A stretch of 17,812 nt of DNA from Rhodospirillales bacterium (GTDB taxonomy: Bacteria > Pseudomonadota > Alphaproteobacteria > CACIAM-22H2), in the NCBI GenBank assembly GCA_016195145.1, contig JACQAF010000218.1:1-17812 (forward strand), given 5' to 3'. The position numbers were made by a program, and so were the translations under genes. Under the pieces are notes generated by a model. It saw only the letters and a program-made list of their open reading frames with translations, searched no databases and was not told where the DNA came from. Below, one piece after another: positions 1-7,239 of the stretch. Each line of letters begins with the position of its first letter. Within the stretch, counting starts at the first letter, position 1.

Positions 1-477
1 GTCGGCAAGGGCGCGACCGTCGGGCCGTTCGCGCGCCTGCGGCCGGGCACGGCGATCGGGGCCGGCGCGCATATCGGCAATTTCGTCGAGATCAAGACGG
101 CGCGCATCGAGGCGGGGGCGAAGGTCAACCATCTCAGCTACGTTGGCGACGCGCGGGTGGGCGAGAAGGCCAATATCGGCGCGGGCACGATCACCTGCAA
201 TTACGACGGCTTCGCCAAGTCGTTCACCGATATCGGGGCCGGCGCGTTTATCGGCTCGAACACGGCGCTGGTCGCCCCGGTCAGGGTGGGGCGCGGGGCG
301 ATCACCGGCGCGGGCTCGATCGTCACCCGCGACGTGCCGGCCGACGCGCTGGTCGTCGCGCGCGGGCGCGAAGAGGTGAAGCGCGGCTGGGCGAAATCCT
401 TCCGCGCCCGGCGCGGCAAGACGACGCCGGCCAAGACGAAGGCGGTTGGGGCTAAGGCAAGCGGGAAGAAAAAGTAA
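1..477 (+). CDS. glmU: GlmU C-terminal part (glucosamine-1-phosphate acetyltransferase / UDP-GlcNAc pyrophosphorylase), 5' truncated by window edge
   Basis: The reading frame is open from base 1 to TAA at 475-477 and gives 158 residues of left-handed beta-helix hexapeptide repeats. This is the acetyltransferase half of the cytoplasmic bifunctional enzyme that makes GlcNAc-1-P and then UDP-GlcNAc for peptidoglycan and LPS. The acetyltransferase site is visible: Lys32, His44, Tyr47, Asn58, Asn67 and Lys73 of the visible part line up with E. coli Lys351, His363, Tyr366, Asn377, Asn386 and Lys392 at a constant offset of 319. The signature NIGAGTITCNYDG is intact. The uridyltransferase domain lies upstream of the window. 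The C-terminus is a Lys/Ala-rich basic tail that makes the protein about 20 residues longer than E. coli GlmU, presumably disordered. glmS follows after 19 bases, so the two are probably co-transcribed. Confidence 0.96.
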   Translation, partial: VGKGATVGPFARLRPGTAIGAGAHIGNFVEIKTARIEAGAKVNHLSYVGDARVGEKANIGAGTITCNYDGFAKSFTDIGAGAFIGSNTALVAPVRVGRGAITGAGSIVTRDVPADALVVARGREEVKRGWAKSFRARRGKTTPAKTKAVGAKASGKKK

Positions 478-496
478 AAGGACCGGAAGACGGATC

Positions 497-2276
497 ATGT
501 GCGGCATTATCGGCATTATCGGCAAGGCGCCGGCGACCCCGCTTCTCCTTGAAGCCCTGAAGCGCCTTGAATATCGCGGCTACGATTCGGCCGGCATGGC
601 CACTGTGATCAATGGCGGGATCGAGCGCCGCCGGGCCGAGGGCAAGATTTCGCGCCTTGAGGCGCTGGTCGCCGCCCAGCCGCTGGCCGGCGAGACCGGC
701 ATCGGACACACCCGCTGGGCGACCCACGGCGCGGCCAACGAGACCAACGCCCATCCGCATATCACGCCGCGCGTGGCGATCGTCCATAACGGCATCATCG
801 AGAATTTCGACGCGCTGCGCACCGAGCTGGAGGCCAAGGGCTGCCGCTTCGCCACCGAAACCGACACCGAGGCGGTGGCGCATCTCCTTACCCTGCTGAT
901 CGATTCCGGGATGTCGCCCGAGGCGGCGATGGCGGCGGCGCTGAAGCGCAGACCTGCTGCTCGCGGCGCGGCGCGGCTCGCCGCTCGCGGTCGGTTATGG
1001 CGACGGCGAGATGTATGTCGGCTCGGACGCGCTGGCGCTCGCCCCGCTGACCCGGCGCATCGCCTATATGGAAGACGGCGACTGGGCGGCGATAACGCGC
1101 ATCGGAGCGCAGATCTACGACCGCGAGGACCGCCCGGCCAACCGCCCGGTGCGCGAGACGGCGCTGTCGGGGGCGCTGATCGGCAAGGGCAACCACCGCC
1201 ATTTCATGCACAAGGAAATCCACGAGCAGCCGGTGGCGATCGGCGACACGCTGCGCAGCTACATCAATCCGGCGACGCACGCCGTCGGCCTGCCCGACCT
1301 GCCGGTCGACCTCGCGACGGTGCCGCGCCTGACCGTCGTCGCCTGCGGCACGTCGTATTACGCCGGCCTGATCGCCAAATACTGGCTGGAGAAATTCGCC
1401 CGGCTGGCGGTCGAGGTCGAGATCGCCTCCGAATTCCGCTACCGCGACCCGGTCCTGCCGGCGGGGGGCATGGCGCTGTTCATCTCGCAATCGGGCGAGA
1501 CGATCGACACCCTTGCCGCGCTGCGCTACGCCCGCGCCCAGGGACAGAAAATCGCCGCCGTGGTCAACAACCCCGAAAGTTCGATCGCCCGCGAGGCGGA
1601 TGTCGTGCTGCCGACCCATGCCGGGCCCGAGATCGGCGTCGCCTCGACCAAGGCGTTCACCACCCAGCTTGCCGTCCTCGCCTGCCTGACCATCGCCGCC
1701 GGGCGGGCGCGCGGCGCGCTCGACGCCAGGGCGGCCGGCGAGCTGGCCGTGGCGCTGACCGAAACGCCGGCGCTGGCGTCGGAGGTTCTCGGCCTTGATG
1801 AGCGCCTGCGCGAGCTGGCCCAGGACATCGCCGAGGCGCGCGACGTGCTCTATCTCGGGCGCGGGGCGGCCTATCCGGTGGCCCTCGAAGGGGCGCTCAA
1901 GCTCAAGGAAATCTCGTATATCCACGCCGAGGGCCACCCGGCGGGCGAGATGAAGCACGGCCCCATCGCCCTGATCGACGAGGCGGTGCCGGTAATCTTC
2001 GTCGCGCCGTCGGACGCGGCCTTCGACAAGACGGCGTCGAACGTTCAGGAAGTGGCGGCGCGCGGCGGGCGGGTGATCCTGTTCGCCGACGGCAAGGGAA
2101 TTGCGCGGCTCGGCCGGCTCGCTCGGGCCCATGTCGAGATGCCGGCGGCGCATCCGTTCGTGGCGCCGATCGTCTATACGATCCCGGTCCAACTTCTGGC
2201 GTACCACGTTGCGGTGATCAAGGGGACGGACGTCGATCAACCGCGAAACCTCGCCAAGAGCGTGACCGTCGAATAA
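497..2276 (+). pseudogene. glmS: GlmS, glutamine-fructose-6-phosphate aminotransferase (isomerising), broken by one internal out-of-frame deletion
   Basis: GlmS converts fructose-6-P and glutamine to glucosamine-6-P, the first step towards UDP-GlcNAc. ATG 497 opens MCGIIGIIG, so the Cys nucleophile of the N-terminal glutamine amidotransferase domain is at position 2. HTRWATHG, NAHPH and HNGIIENF follow. This frame matches the family up to AALKR (ends 949), then turns into Arg/Ala-rich nonsense. From about 951 the next frame continues the family with DLLLAARRGSPLAVG and runs to TAA 2274-2276. It includes both SIS sugar-isomerase domains, CGTSYYAG, SQSGETIDTLA, STKAFTTQ, EISYIHAEG and the C-terminal DQPRNLAKSVTVE. 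The gene spans 1780 bases, whereas about 1821-1827 would be usual. Roughly 14-15 residues before DLLLAAR are missing, a loss of about 41, 44 or 47 bases. As written the protein cannot be made whole. Reinitiation at ATG 1011 would give only the isomerase half, with no visible ribosome binding site. A sequencing or assembly error is likely. Confidence 0.93.
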
Positions 2277-2336
2277 CCGGCGGCGCAAATGGACATCGTT
2301 AATTTGCAACCGGGGGCGGTGGCCGCGGTTGCGCCG

Positions 2337-2358
2337 ACCCGGCCGGAAACCGGCGGGT
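2337..2358 (+). terminator. Possible weak terminator hairpin after glmS
   Basis: ACCC-g-GCCGG, loop AAA, CCGGC-GGGT forms a stem of nine pairs with a one-base bulge, about 60 bases after the glmS stop. No run of T follows, so it is at best a poor intrinsic terminator or part of a Rho-dependent end. Confidence 0.3.
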
Positions 2359-2439
2359 TCTCGGGAAATACCGCCAATAATCGGGGGCGTCGCCAATGCG
2401 CCGGCCCGGCCGTCGCGCATGCCAGCAATGCAAACAAAA

Positions 2440-2457
2440 GTAGAGATTAATATCTAC
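2440..2457. promoter_or_regulatory. 18-bp near-perfect palindrome, operator-like
   Basis: GTAGAgATTAATaTCTAC is an inverted repeat with a single mismatched pair at positions 6 and 13. Its left half GTAGAGATT recurs at 2463-2471 as a direct repeat 23 bases downstream. The size and symmetry fit a dimeric regulator site. It lies about 60 bases upstream of the best promoter candidate in this region. The regulator is unknown. Confidence 0.4.
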
Positions 2458-2517
2458 GTTAGGTAGAGATTGTATTTATTAATATCGCCCAAAAGAACAT
2501 CCGGGGAAAGGCAAGTA

Positions 2518-2547
2518 TTAACAAGGCTTAGACTTAAGTCGTATACT
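2518..2547 (+). promoter_or_regulatory. Candidate sigma70 promoter with a palindrome in its spacer
   Basis: The -35 TTAACA (2518-2523; 5 of 6 to TTGACA) and the -10 TATACT (2542-2547; 5 of 6 to TATAAT) are separated by 18 bases. The spacer contains the perfect 10-bp palindrome GACTTAAGTC (2531-2540), well placed for a repressor or a spacer-twisting activator. Transcription would start near 2554 and run into the chemoreceptor gene. Called from hexamers only. Confidence 0.45.
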
Positions 2548-2589
2548 ATTTTTTAACCGCGTTTTAATCGAATACCCGGAAAATTGCGT

Positions 2590-2599
2590 CTGAATTCAG
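2590..2599. repeat. Perfect 10-bp palindrome CTGAATTCAG
   Basis: Just downstream of the candidate transcription start in the chemoreceptor leader. Together with 2440-2457, 2531-2540 and 2761-2768 it makes four short palindromes in about 330 bases. Significance uncertain. Confidence 0.3.
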
Positions 2600-2755
2600 G
2601 GGCAGCGCGGCCGTGCCGGTCATGCTGCGTTTGGGGACGCAAAATGGCCGATCGCCGTCATCCGCATGCGAACGACAGGACCCGCGCGCCGGCTGGCCGC
2701 GCGCGCCGTCGCCGGCCCGCGCCGGCCCCGCCCGAAAGAGGTATTTCTTCTACCG

Positions 2756-2784
2756 CCAACAGTATACTCAGTTACGAATATAAT
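2756..2784 (+). promoter_or_regulatory. Second possible promoter nearer the chemoreceptor
   Basis: A perfect -10 TATAAT lies at 2779-2784, in the second AT-rich patch. The hexamer 17 bases upstream (CCAACA, 2756-2761) is a poor -35. The 8-bp palindrome AGTATACT (2761-2768) lies between them. In AT-rich DNA a TATAAT can occur by chance, so this is tentative. It would give a leader of about 155 bases. Confidence 0.3.
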
Positions 2785-2931
2785 AATCTAAGCATAACCC
2801 TAAATAGAACCAAGACAATAAATGATCTGTTTACCGTTAAAATGTTATCCGATATGCGCGAAATTCGGAGAAGCGTGGGCCGGCCGGTTCCCGGGCGGCG
2901 TTCGATCCCAACCAACCGACCTAGAGGGAAG

Positions 2932-2937
2932 AAGGAG
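2932..2937 (+). promoter_or_regulatory. Strong Shine-Dalgarno of the chemoreceptor gene
   Basis: AAGGAG sits 8 bases before ATG 2946, the clearest ribosome binding site in the window. It fixes the start of the chemoreceptor and suggests high translation compared with its neighbours, most of which have weak sites. Confidence 0.8.
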
Positions 2938-2945
2938 AATTAACA

Positions 2946-4979
2946 ATGTCGACCGGTAACATGCTCGGGGCTGTGTCCCGTCTCACGGTGAAGGGCCGGA
3001 TTTATCTCGGCTTCATCTCGGTGCTCGTTTTGCTGGCCGTGGTCGCCACGGTCACGGTGCTCGGGCTGCGCGCCGGCCTCGAGGAATTCAACGCCTATTC
3101 TTATGTCACCAGTAACGCGAAGGGCGTGCTGGAGGTCGACCGCAACTTCGTCGGCCTGCGGCGCAACGTGCTGCTGGTCAGCATCAAGGCCGAGGAAAAG
3201 ACGGTCGCCCGTATCCGCGAGCTGCAGAAGCTCCTCAAGGAGGACATCGCCGAGATTAGCAAGCGCACCCGCAACCCGGAGCGGCGCAAGCTGATGGATC
3301 AGCTGGGCACGGTCTTCACCCAGTATTCGGCCAACGCCGACCGGATGATCGAATTGCAGACCAAGGTCGATCGCCTCCGCGCCACGGTGCTCGATCCCAA
3401 CGGCGCCAAGATGCGGGTCGACCTGACCAGGATCATCGAACACACAATGACGACCAAGGAAATGGAAATTGCCGCCGCTGCCGGCGTGGCGCAGCAGTAT
3501 TTGATGCTGATGCGGCTCAACGGCACGCGCTTCCTCGACCAGAACGACATCAAGGCCGGCGAGGCGATGCGGGCCAATCTCGCCGACACCAAGAAATCCA
3601 TGGCCAGTCTCGGTAAACTGGTGAAGGACGCCGAGGATCGCAAGAACGTCGACGATGCCAACGATCTCCTCGGCAAGTTCGAGGTTGCCTTTACCGAAGC
3701 GGCGGCGGCCAATGGCGAGATCATCAAACTGTTCGGCGAGACGATGGCCGGCCAGGCGGGTGAGATTTCGAAGACCGCCGCCGCCGTGGTCAAGTCGGCG
3801 GGCGACAACCTGGCGACGGTCGAAACCGACACCAAGGCCCAGATGACCAACGCCTCGACGCTGGGTCTCGGCCTGTCGATCGCCGGCCTGCTCATTGGCA
3901 TGTTCCTCGCGTGGGTGATCACGCGCGGGATCGTCGGGCCGCTGCTGGGGATGACCGGTGCGATGACCAAGCTGTCGTCGGGCGACACGAGCACGGAAGT
4001 GCCGAGCCGCGACCGCGCGGACGAGATCGGGCAGATGGCCAAGGCGGTGCAGGTGTTCAAGGACAACATGATCGAGACCGAACGCATGCGCGCCGACCAG
4101 GCGGAAGCGGAGAAGCGGGCGGAGGTCGAGAAGAAGGCGGCGATGAACCGCCTGGCCAGCGACTTCGAGGCGAGCGTCAAGGGGGTGGTCGATGCGGTGA
4201 CCTCGTCGGCGACGGAGATGCAGTCCTCGGCCCAGTCGATGTCGGCGACGGCGGAGGAGACCAACCGCCAGGCGACGGTGGTCGCGGCGGCGTCGGAGCA
4301 GGCCTCGACCAACGTGCAGACGGTGGCGACGGCGGCCGAGGAGCTGTCGGCCTCGATCGCCGAGATCAGCCGCCAGGTGGCGGAATCGGCGAAGATCGCC
4401 GGCAAGGCGGTGGAAGAAGCCGGCAAGACCAACGCCGAAGTCCAGGGCCTGGCCCAGGCGGCGCAGAAGATCGGCGACGTGGTCAAGCTGATCAACGACA
4501 TCGCGGGCCAGACCAATCTCCTCGCCCTCAACGCCACCATCGAGGCGGCGCGGGCGGGCGAGGCGGGCAAGGGCGTGGCGGTGGTCGCCTCGGAGGTGAA
4601 GAGCCTGGCCAACCAGACGGCCAAGGCGACCGAGGACATCGCGGCGCAGATCAACGCCATCCAGGGCGCGACCAAGGGCGCCGTGGACGCGATCGGCAGC
4701 ATCGCCGGCACCATCGGGCGGATCAACGAGATCGCGACGACCATCGCCTCGGCGGTGGAGGAGCAGGGTGCGGCGACGCAGGAGATCGCGCGCAACGTCC
4801 AGGAAGCGGCCAAGGGGACGGGCGAGGTGTCGACCAACATCGGCGGCGTCACCCAGGCGGCGGGCGAGACGGGCGCGGCGGCGGGCCAGGTTCTCTCGGC
4901 GGCGGGCGAGCTGGCCAAGCAGGGCGAGACCCTGCGTCACGAGGTCGACAAGTTCATCGCCACCGTTCGGGCGGCCTGA
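2946..4979 (+). CDS. Methyl-accepting chemotaxis protein with large periplasmic helical sensor domain
   Basis: Inner-membrane chemoreceptor of 677 residues that would signal to CheA/CheW. TM1 is at about 20-41 and TM2 at about 306-326. The roughly 260 residues between them are almost entirely helical and rich in Lys, Glu and Ala, resembling the helical bimodular (HBM) or other four-helix sensor folds; the ligand cannot be read. A HAMP domain (about 326-378, with DEIGQMAKAVQVFKDN) leads to the signalling domain (about 400-677). Its hairpin tip, starting at Asp518, reads DIAGQTNLLALNATIEAARA, then GEAGKGVAVVASEVKSLA. No NWETF-like CheR-tethering pentapeptide is present at the C-terminus. ATG 2946 is set by a strong AAGGAG. 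An intrinsic terminator follows and no che genes lie nearby, so this is an orphan, singly transcribed receptor. Family call is secure; the sensor subtype is inference. Confidence 0.96.
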   Translation: MSTGNMLGAVSRLTVKGRIYLGFISVLVLLAVVATVTVLGLRAGLEEFNAYSYVTSNAKGVLEVDRNFVGLRRNVLLVSIKAEEKTVARIRELQKLLKEDIAEISKRTRNPERRKLMDQLGTVFTQYSANADRMIELQTKVDRLRATVLDPNGAKMRVDLTRIIEHTMTTKEMEIAAAAGVAQQYLMLMRLNGTRFLDQNDIKAGEAMRANLADTKKSMASLGKLVKDAEDRKNVDDANDLLGKFEVAFTEAAAANGEIIKLFGETMAGQAGEISKTAAAVVKSAGDNLATVETDTKAQMTNASTLGLGLSIAGLLIGMFLAWVITRGIVGPLLGMTGAMTKLSSGDTSTEVPSRDRADEIGQMAKAVQVFKDNMIETERMRADQAEAEKRAEVEKKAAMNRLASDFEASVKGVVDAVTSSATEMQSSAQSMSATAEETNRQATVVAAASEQASTNVQTVATAAEELSASIAEISRQVAESAKIAGKAVEEAGKTNAEVQGLAQAAQKIGDVVKLINDIAGQTNLLALNATIEAARAGEAGKGVAVVASEVKSLANQTAKATEDIAAQINAIQGATKGAVDAIGSIAGTIGRINEIATTIASAVEEQGAATQEIARNVQEAAKGTGEVSTNIGGVTQAAGETGAAAGQVLSAAGELAKQGETLRHEVDKFIATVRAA

Positions 4980-5012
4980 ACCCGCGACCCGGGCGACCGG
5001 GGCAGAACGGGG

Positions 5013-5048
5013 AAGGGCGGGCGCACGGCGCCCGCCCTTTCTCTTTTT
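5013..5048 (+). terminator. Intrinsic terminator of the chemoreceptor gene
   Basis: A perfect 12-bp stem AAGGGCGGGCGC / GCGCCCGCCCTT (5013-5024 and 5028-5039) with a 3-base ACG loop is followed at once by a T-rich tract (TCTCTTTTT). It lies 34 bases after the stop codon. This is the only textbook Rho-independent terminator seen in the window. Confidence 0.9.
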
Positions 5049-5125
5049 GGCGCCATGCAATTTTCCAGCATGGATGGGGGCGTGCGTCGTCAGTTGCGGT
5101 CTGGATTGCCAGGGTCGGCTGCCGC

Positions 5126-5131
5126 TATACT
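5126..5131 (+). promoter_or_regulatory. Possible -10 element upstream of gabD
   Basis: TATACT lies 36 bases before the gabD ATG, in the gap after the terminator where a promoter is expected. TTGCCA (5106-5111) resembles a -35 but leaves only 14 bases of spacer, too short for standard sigma70. The -10 may therefore belong to a promoter of another type or be chance. Confidence 0.3.
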
Positions 5132-5167
5132 ACCCCCTTGCTTCATTTCCGACGTTGAGAGGGTGCC

Positions 5168-6667
5168 ATGACCAAGCTTGCCGTAAAGCCGCAAAAAACC
5201 GCTGCCGGCGTGCAGCTTAAGGATTCCAAGCTGTTTCGCCAGCAATGCTATGTCGATGGCGCGTGGACCGACGCCGATGGCAAGGGCACGATCGATGTCC
5301 GCAACCCCGCGACCGGCGACCGGATCGGCACCGTGCCGAAGATGGGCGAGGCCGAAACCCGCCGCGCCATCGAAGCGGCGGCGCTCGCCTGGCCGGCCTG
5401 GCGGGCCACGACGGCGAAGGAACGCGCCGGCGTGATGCGACGCTGGTGCGAGCTGACGATGGCCAACCAGGACGATCTCGCCCTCCTGATGACCATCGAG
5501 CAGGGCAAGCCGCTCGCCGAATCGAAAGGCGAGATCGCCTATGCCGCCTCGTTCCTCGAATGGTTCGGCGAGGAAGCGAAGCGCGCCTATGGCGACACCA
5601 TCCCGCAGCACCAGGCGGACAAGCGCATCGTGGTGGTGAAGGAGCCGATCGGCGTCGTCGCCTGCATCACGCCGTGGAATTTCCCGGCGGCGATGATCAC
5701 CCGCAAGGCCGGCCCGGCGATCGCCGCCGGCTGCACGGTGGTGCTGAAGCCGGCCGGGCAGACGCCGTTCTCGGCGCTGGCGCTGGCCGAGCTGGCCGAA
5801 CGCGCCGGCCTGCCCAAGGGCGTGCTCAATATCGTCACCGGCTCGGCCGCCGCCATCGGCGGCGAGCTCACCGGCAACAAGCTGGTGCGCAAGCTGTCGT
5901 TCACCGGCTCGACCGAGATCGGCAAGCTGCTGATGGCCCAGTGCGCGGCGACGGTGAAAAAGGTGTCGCTCGAACTCGGCGGCAACGCGCCATTCATCGT
6001 TTTCGACGACGCCGATCTGGACGCGGCGGTCGAGGGCGCCATCGCCTCGAAGTATCGCAATACCGGCCAGACCTGCGTCTGCGCCAACCGCTTCCTCGTC
6101 CAGGACAAAATCTATGATGCCTTCGCGGCGAAGCTGGCCACGGCGGTTGGCAAGCTCAAGGTTGCGCCGGGCATCGAGCCGGGAGCGACCCAGGGGCCGC
6201 TGATCGACAAGAACGCGGTCGCCAAGGTTGAGGCGCACATCAAGGACGCGACATCGAAGGGCGCCAAAATAACGGCCGGCGGCAAGCCGCACGCCCTCGG
6301 CGGTACGTTCTTCCAGCCGACCATCCTCACCGAGGTCACGCCGCAAATGGCGGTGGCGCGCGAGGAAACCTTCGGCCCGGTGGCGCCGCTGTTCCGCTTC
6401 AAGACCGAGGCGGATGCGATCCGGCTCGCCAACGACACCGAGTTCGGCCTCGCCTCCTATTTCTACGGCCGCGACATCGGCCGCATCTGGCGCGTGGCCG
6501 AGGCGCTCGAATATGGGATGGTCGGCATCAACACCGGCATCATCTCGACCGAGATTGCGCCGTTCGGCGGCGTGAAGGAATCGGGCATCGGCCGCGAGGG
6601 CTCGAAATACGGCCTCGAAGACTTTCTCGAGGTCAAATATCTGTGCATGGGTGGCATCGACAAATAA
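5168..6667 (+). CDS. gabD: Succinate-semialdehyde dehydrogenase (NADP+-type, GabD family)
   Basis: Cytoplasmic aldehyde dehydrogenase that oxidises succinic semialdehyde to succinate, the last step of the GABA shunt. The 499 residues follow E. coli GabD closely from KLFRQQ onward, with conserved blocks VPKMGEAETRRAI, EQGKPLAESKGEI, YGDTIPQHQADKR, TPWNFPAAMITRKAGPA, SFTGSTEIGKLL and EGSKYGLEDFLEVKY. The catalytic general base Glu269 (in LELGGNAPF) and nucleophile Cys303 (in GQTCVCANR) are present 34 residues apart, as the family requires. About 17 residues precede the usual N-terminus (MTKLAVKPQKTAAGVQL). GAGAGGG upstream supports ATG 5168, although a start inside the extension cannot be excluded. 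No GABA transaminase is adjacent, so the semialdehyde source is elsewhere. Related semialdehydes such as glutarate semialdehyde are possible substrates. Confidence 0.95.
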   Translation: MTKLAVKPQKTAAGVQLKDSKLFRQQCYVDGAWTDADGKGTIDVRNPATGDRIGTVPKMGEAETRRAIEAAALAWPAWRATTAKERAGVMRRWCELTMANQDDLALLMTIEQGKPLAESKGEIAYAASFLEWFGEEAKRAYGDTIPQHQADKRIVVVKEPIGVVACITPWNFPAAMITRKAGPAIAAGCTVVLKPAGQTPFSALALAELAERAGLPKGVLNIVTGSAAAIGGELTGNKLVRKLSFTGSTEIGKLLMAQCAATVKKVSLELGGNAPFIVFDDADLDAAVEGAIASKYRNTGQTCVCANRFLVQDKIYDAFAAKLATAVGKLKVAPGIEPGATQGPLIDKNAVAKVEAHIKDATSKGAKITAGGKPHALGGTFFQPTILTEVTPQMAVAREETFGPVAPLFRFKTEADAIRLANDTEFGLASYFYGRDIGRIWRVAEALEYGMVGINTGIISTEIAPFGGVKESGIGREGSKYGLEDFLEVKYLCMGGIDK

Positions 6668-6682
6668 GGATATATGACGCGA

Positions 6683-6720
6683 GTTCCCGTGCCCGCCGCC
6701 CGCATGGGCGGCACGGGAAC
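6683..6720 (+). repeat. Strong bulged hairpin between gabD and the GlcG-like gene
   Basis: GTTCCCGT pairs with ACGGGAAC, and inside it GCCGCCC pairs with GGGCGGC around a GCAT loop, with a GCCC bulge on the left arm. A competing fold pairs 11 bases (GTTCCCGTGCC / GGCACGGGAAC). No T tract follows. It could be a partial terminator, an mRNA 3'-end stabiliser for gabD, or a processing site within a gabD transcript. Confidence 0.5.
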
Positions 6721-6765
6721 GTGCGGCCTTGCGCGACCAATCAACGAAGACGGAGCGATCGGCGA

Positions 6766-7200
6766 ATGACGACGGAAGGCGCCCAGGCGCAAATGCTGGA
6801 TAAAAAGGCCCTGTCGATTGCGGCAGCGAAGAATGTTGCCGCCGCGGCGTCGGCCGAGGCGAAGAAGAACGGCTGGACGGTGTGCATCGCCATCGTCGAT
6901 GACGGCGGGAATCTGCTGTATTTCGAGCGCGCCGACGGAACCCAGCTCGGCAGCATTGGCGTATCGATGGGCAAGGCGCGCACTGCGCTCTTGTTCAAGC
7001 GCCCGTCGAAGGCGCTGGAAGACGCCGTCGCCGGCGGCCGCGCGGCGATGATGACGCTGTCGCCCGAGGTGGTGACGGTCGAGGGCGGCGTGCCGCTCGT
7101 CTATGGCGGCAACGTGGTTGGCGCGATCGGGGTCAGCGGCGTGCAGTCGGCCCAGGACGCGCAGATCGCGCGCGCCGGGGCCGAGGTCCTGACGCGCTAG
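6766..7200 (+). CDS. GlcG/HbpS family protein (DUF336, heme-binding-like)
   Basis: Small soluble protein of 144 residues. The family signature is visible: AKKNGWTVCIAIVDDGGNLLYFERADG, then KARTALLFKRPSKALED, GGVPLVYGGNVVGAIGVSG and a closing DAQIARAGAEVL. Members include GlcG of the glycolate operon and the heme-degrading or redox-sensing HbpS of Streptomyces, but most have no known activity. The specific function is not assigned. ATG 6766 is chosen because GGAG lies about 10 bases upstream and the usual family start is just before the first helix; ATG 6793 is an alternative. No signal peptide is apparent, so it is probably cytoplasmic. It sits between gabD and glutathione reductase, 39 bases before gor, hinting at a redox or oxidative-stress link (inference). 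Confidence 0.88.
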   Translation: MTTEGAQAQMLDKKALSIAAAKNVAAAASAEAKKNGWTVCIAIVDDGGNLLYFERADGTQLGSIGVSMGKARTALLFKRPSKALEDAVAGGRAAMMTLSPEVVTVEGGVPLVYGGNVVGAIGVSGVQSAQDAQIARAGAEVLTR

Positions 7201-7239
7201 GCGGCGGGCGAGGGAGCGCCGCTTCGGCGGCGGCAAGCG

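Larger units (their letters stand above)
2277..2945. other. Gene-free region between glmS and the chemoreceptor, with two AT-rich patches
   Basis: About 670 bases without a convincing gene. Two patches (about 2431-2580 and 2741-2870) are clearly richer in A and T than everything around them, while the DNA between them is as GC-rich as the rest. The patches hold promoter-like hexamers and short palindromes, listed separately. An open frame from TTG 2584 to TAA 2943 crosses both compositions and shows no family resemblance, so I do not call it. The likely role is a long 5' regulatory leader for the chemoreceptor at 2946. A promoter at 2518-2547 would give a leader of nearly 400 bases. Confidence 0.7.

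Noticed and set aside
947..953. Programmed ribosomal frameshift as an explanation for the glmS frame change
   Set aside because: No slippery heptamer is evident, and coding sequence is missing at the junction. A frameshift would not restore the roughly 15 lost residues. The same applies at 12332 and 14616.
1011..2276. A stand-alone SIS-domain isomerase starting at ATG 1011
   Set aside because: No ribosome site lies before 1011, and the same frame already matches GlmS upstream of that ATG (from about 951), so it is the rest of glmS rather than a separate gene.
2634..2643. GGGACGCAAA, resembling the core of a GEMM-I cyclic-di-GMP riboswitch, in a chemoreceptor leader
   Set aside because: The matching GGCAAACC strand, the GAAA-capped first helix and the tetraloop-receptor helix are not found at the required places. 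The similarity is limited to about ten bases. A covariance-model search would settle it.
2584..2943. 119-codon open frame from TTG in the chemoreceptor leader
   Set aside because: It crosses a sharp composition change, is Arg/Pro-rich then Asn/Ile-rich, has no visible ribosome site and no recognisable motif. Its stop lies right at the chemoreceptor start. More likely leader DNA.
2940..5060. Very long antisense open frames (706 and 539 codons) opposite the chemoreceptor gene
   Set aside because: They are shadows of GC-rich codon usage on the sense strand. Their translations are Arg/Gly/His-rich or Ser/Ala-rich low-complexity sequence without family motifs, and the sense protein is unmistakable.
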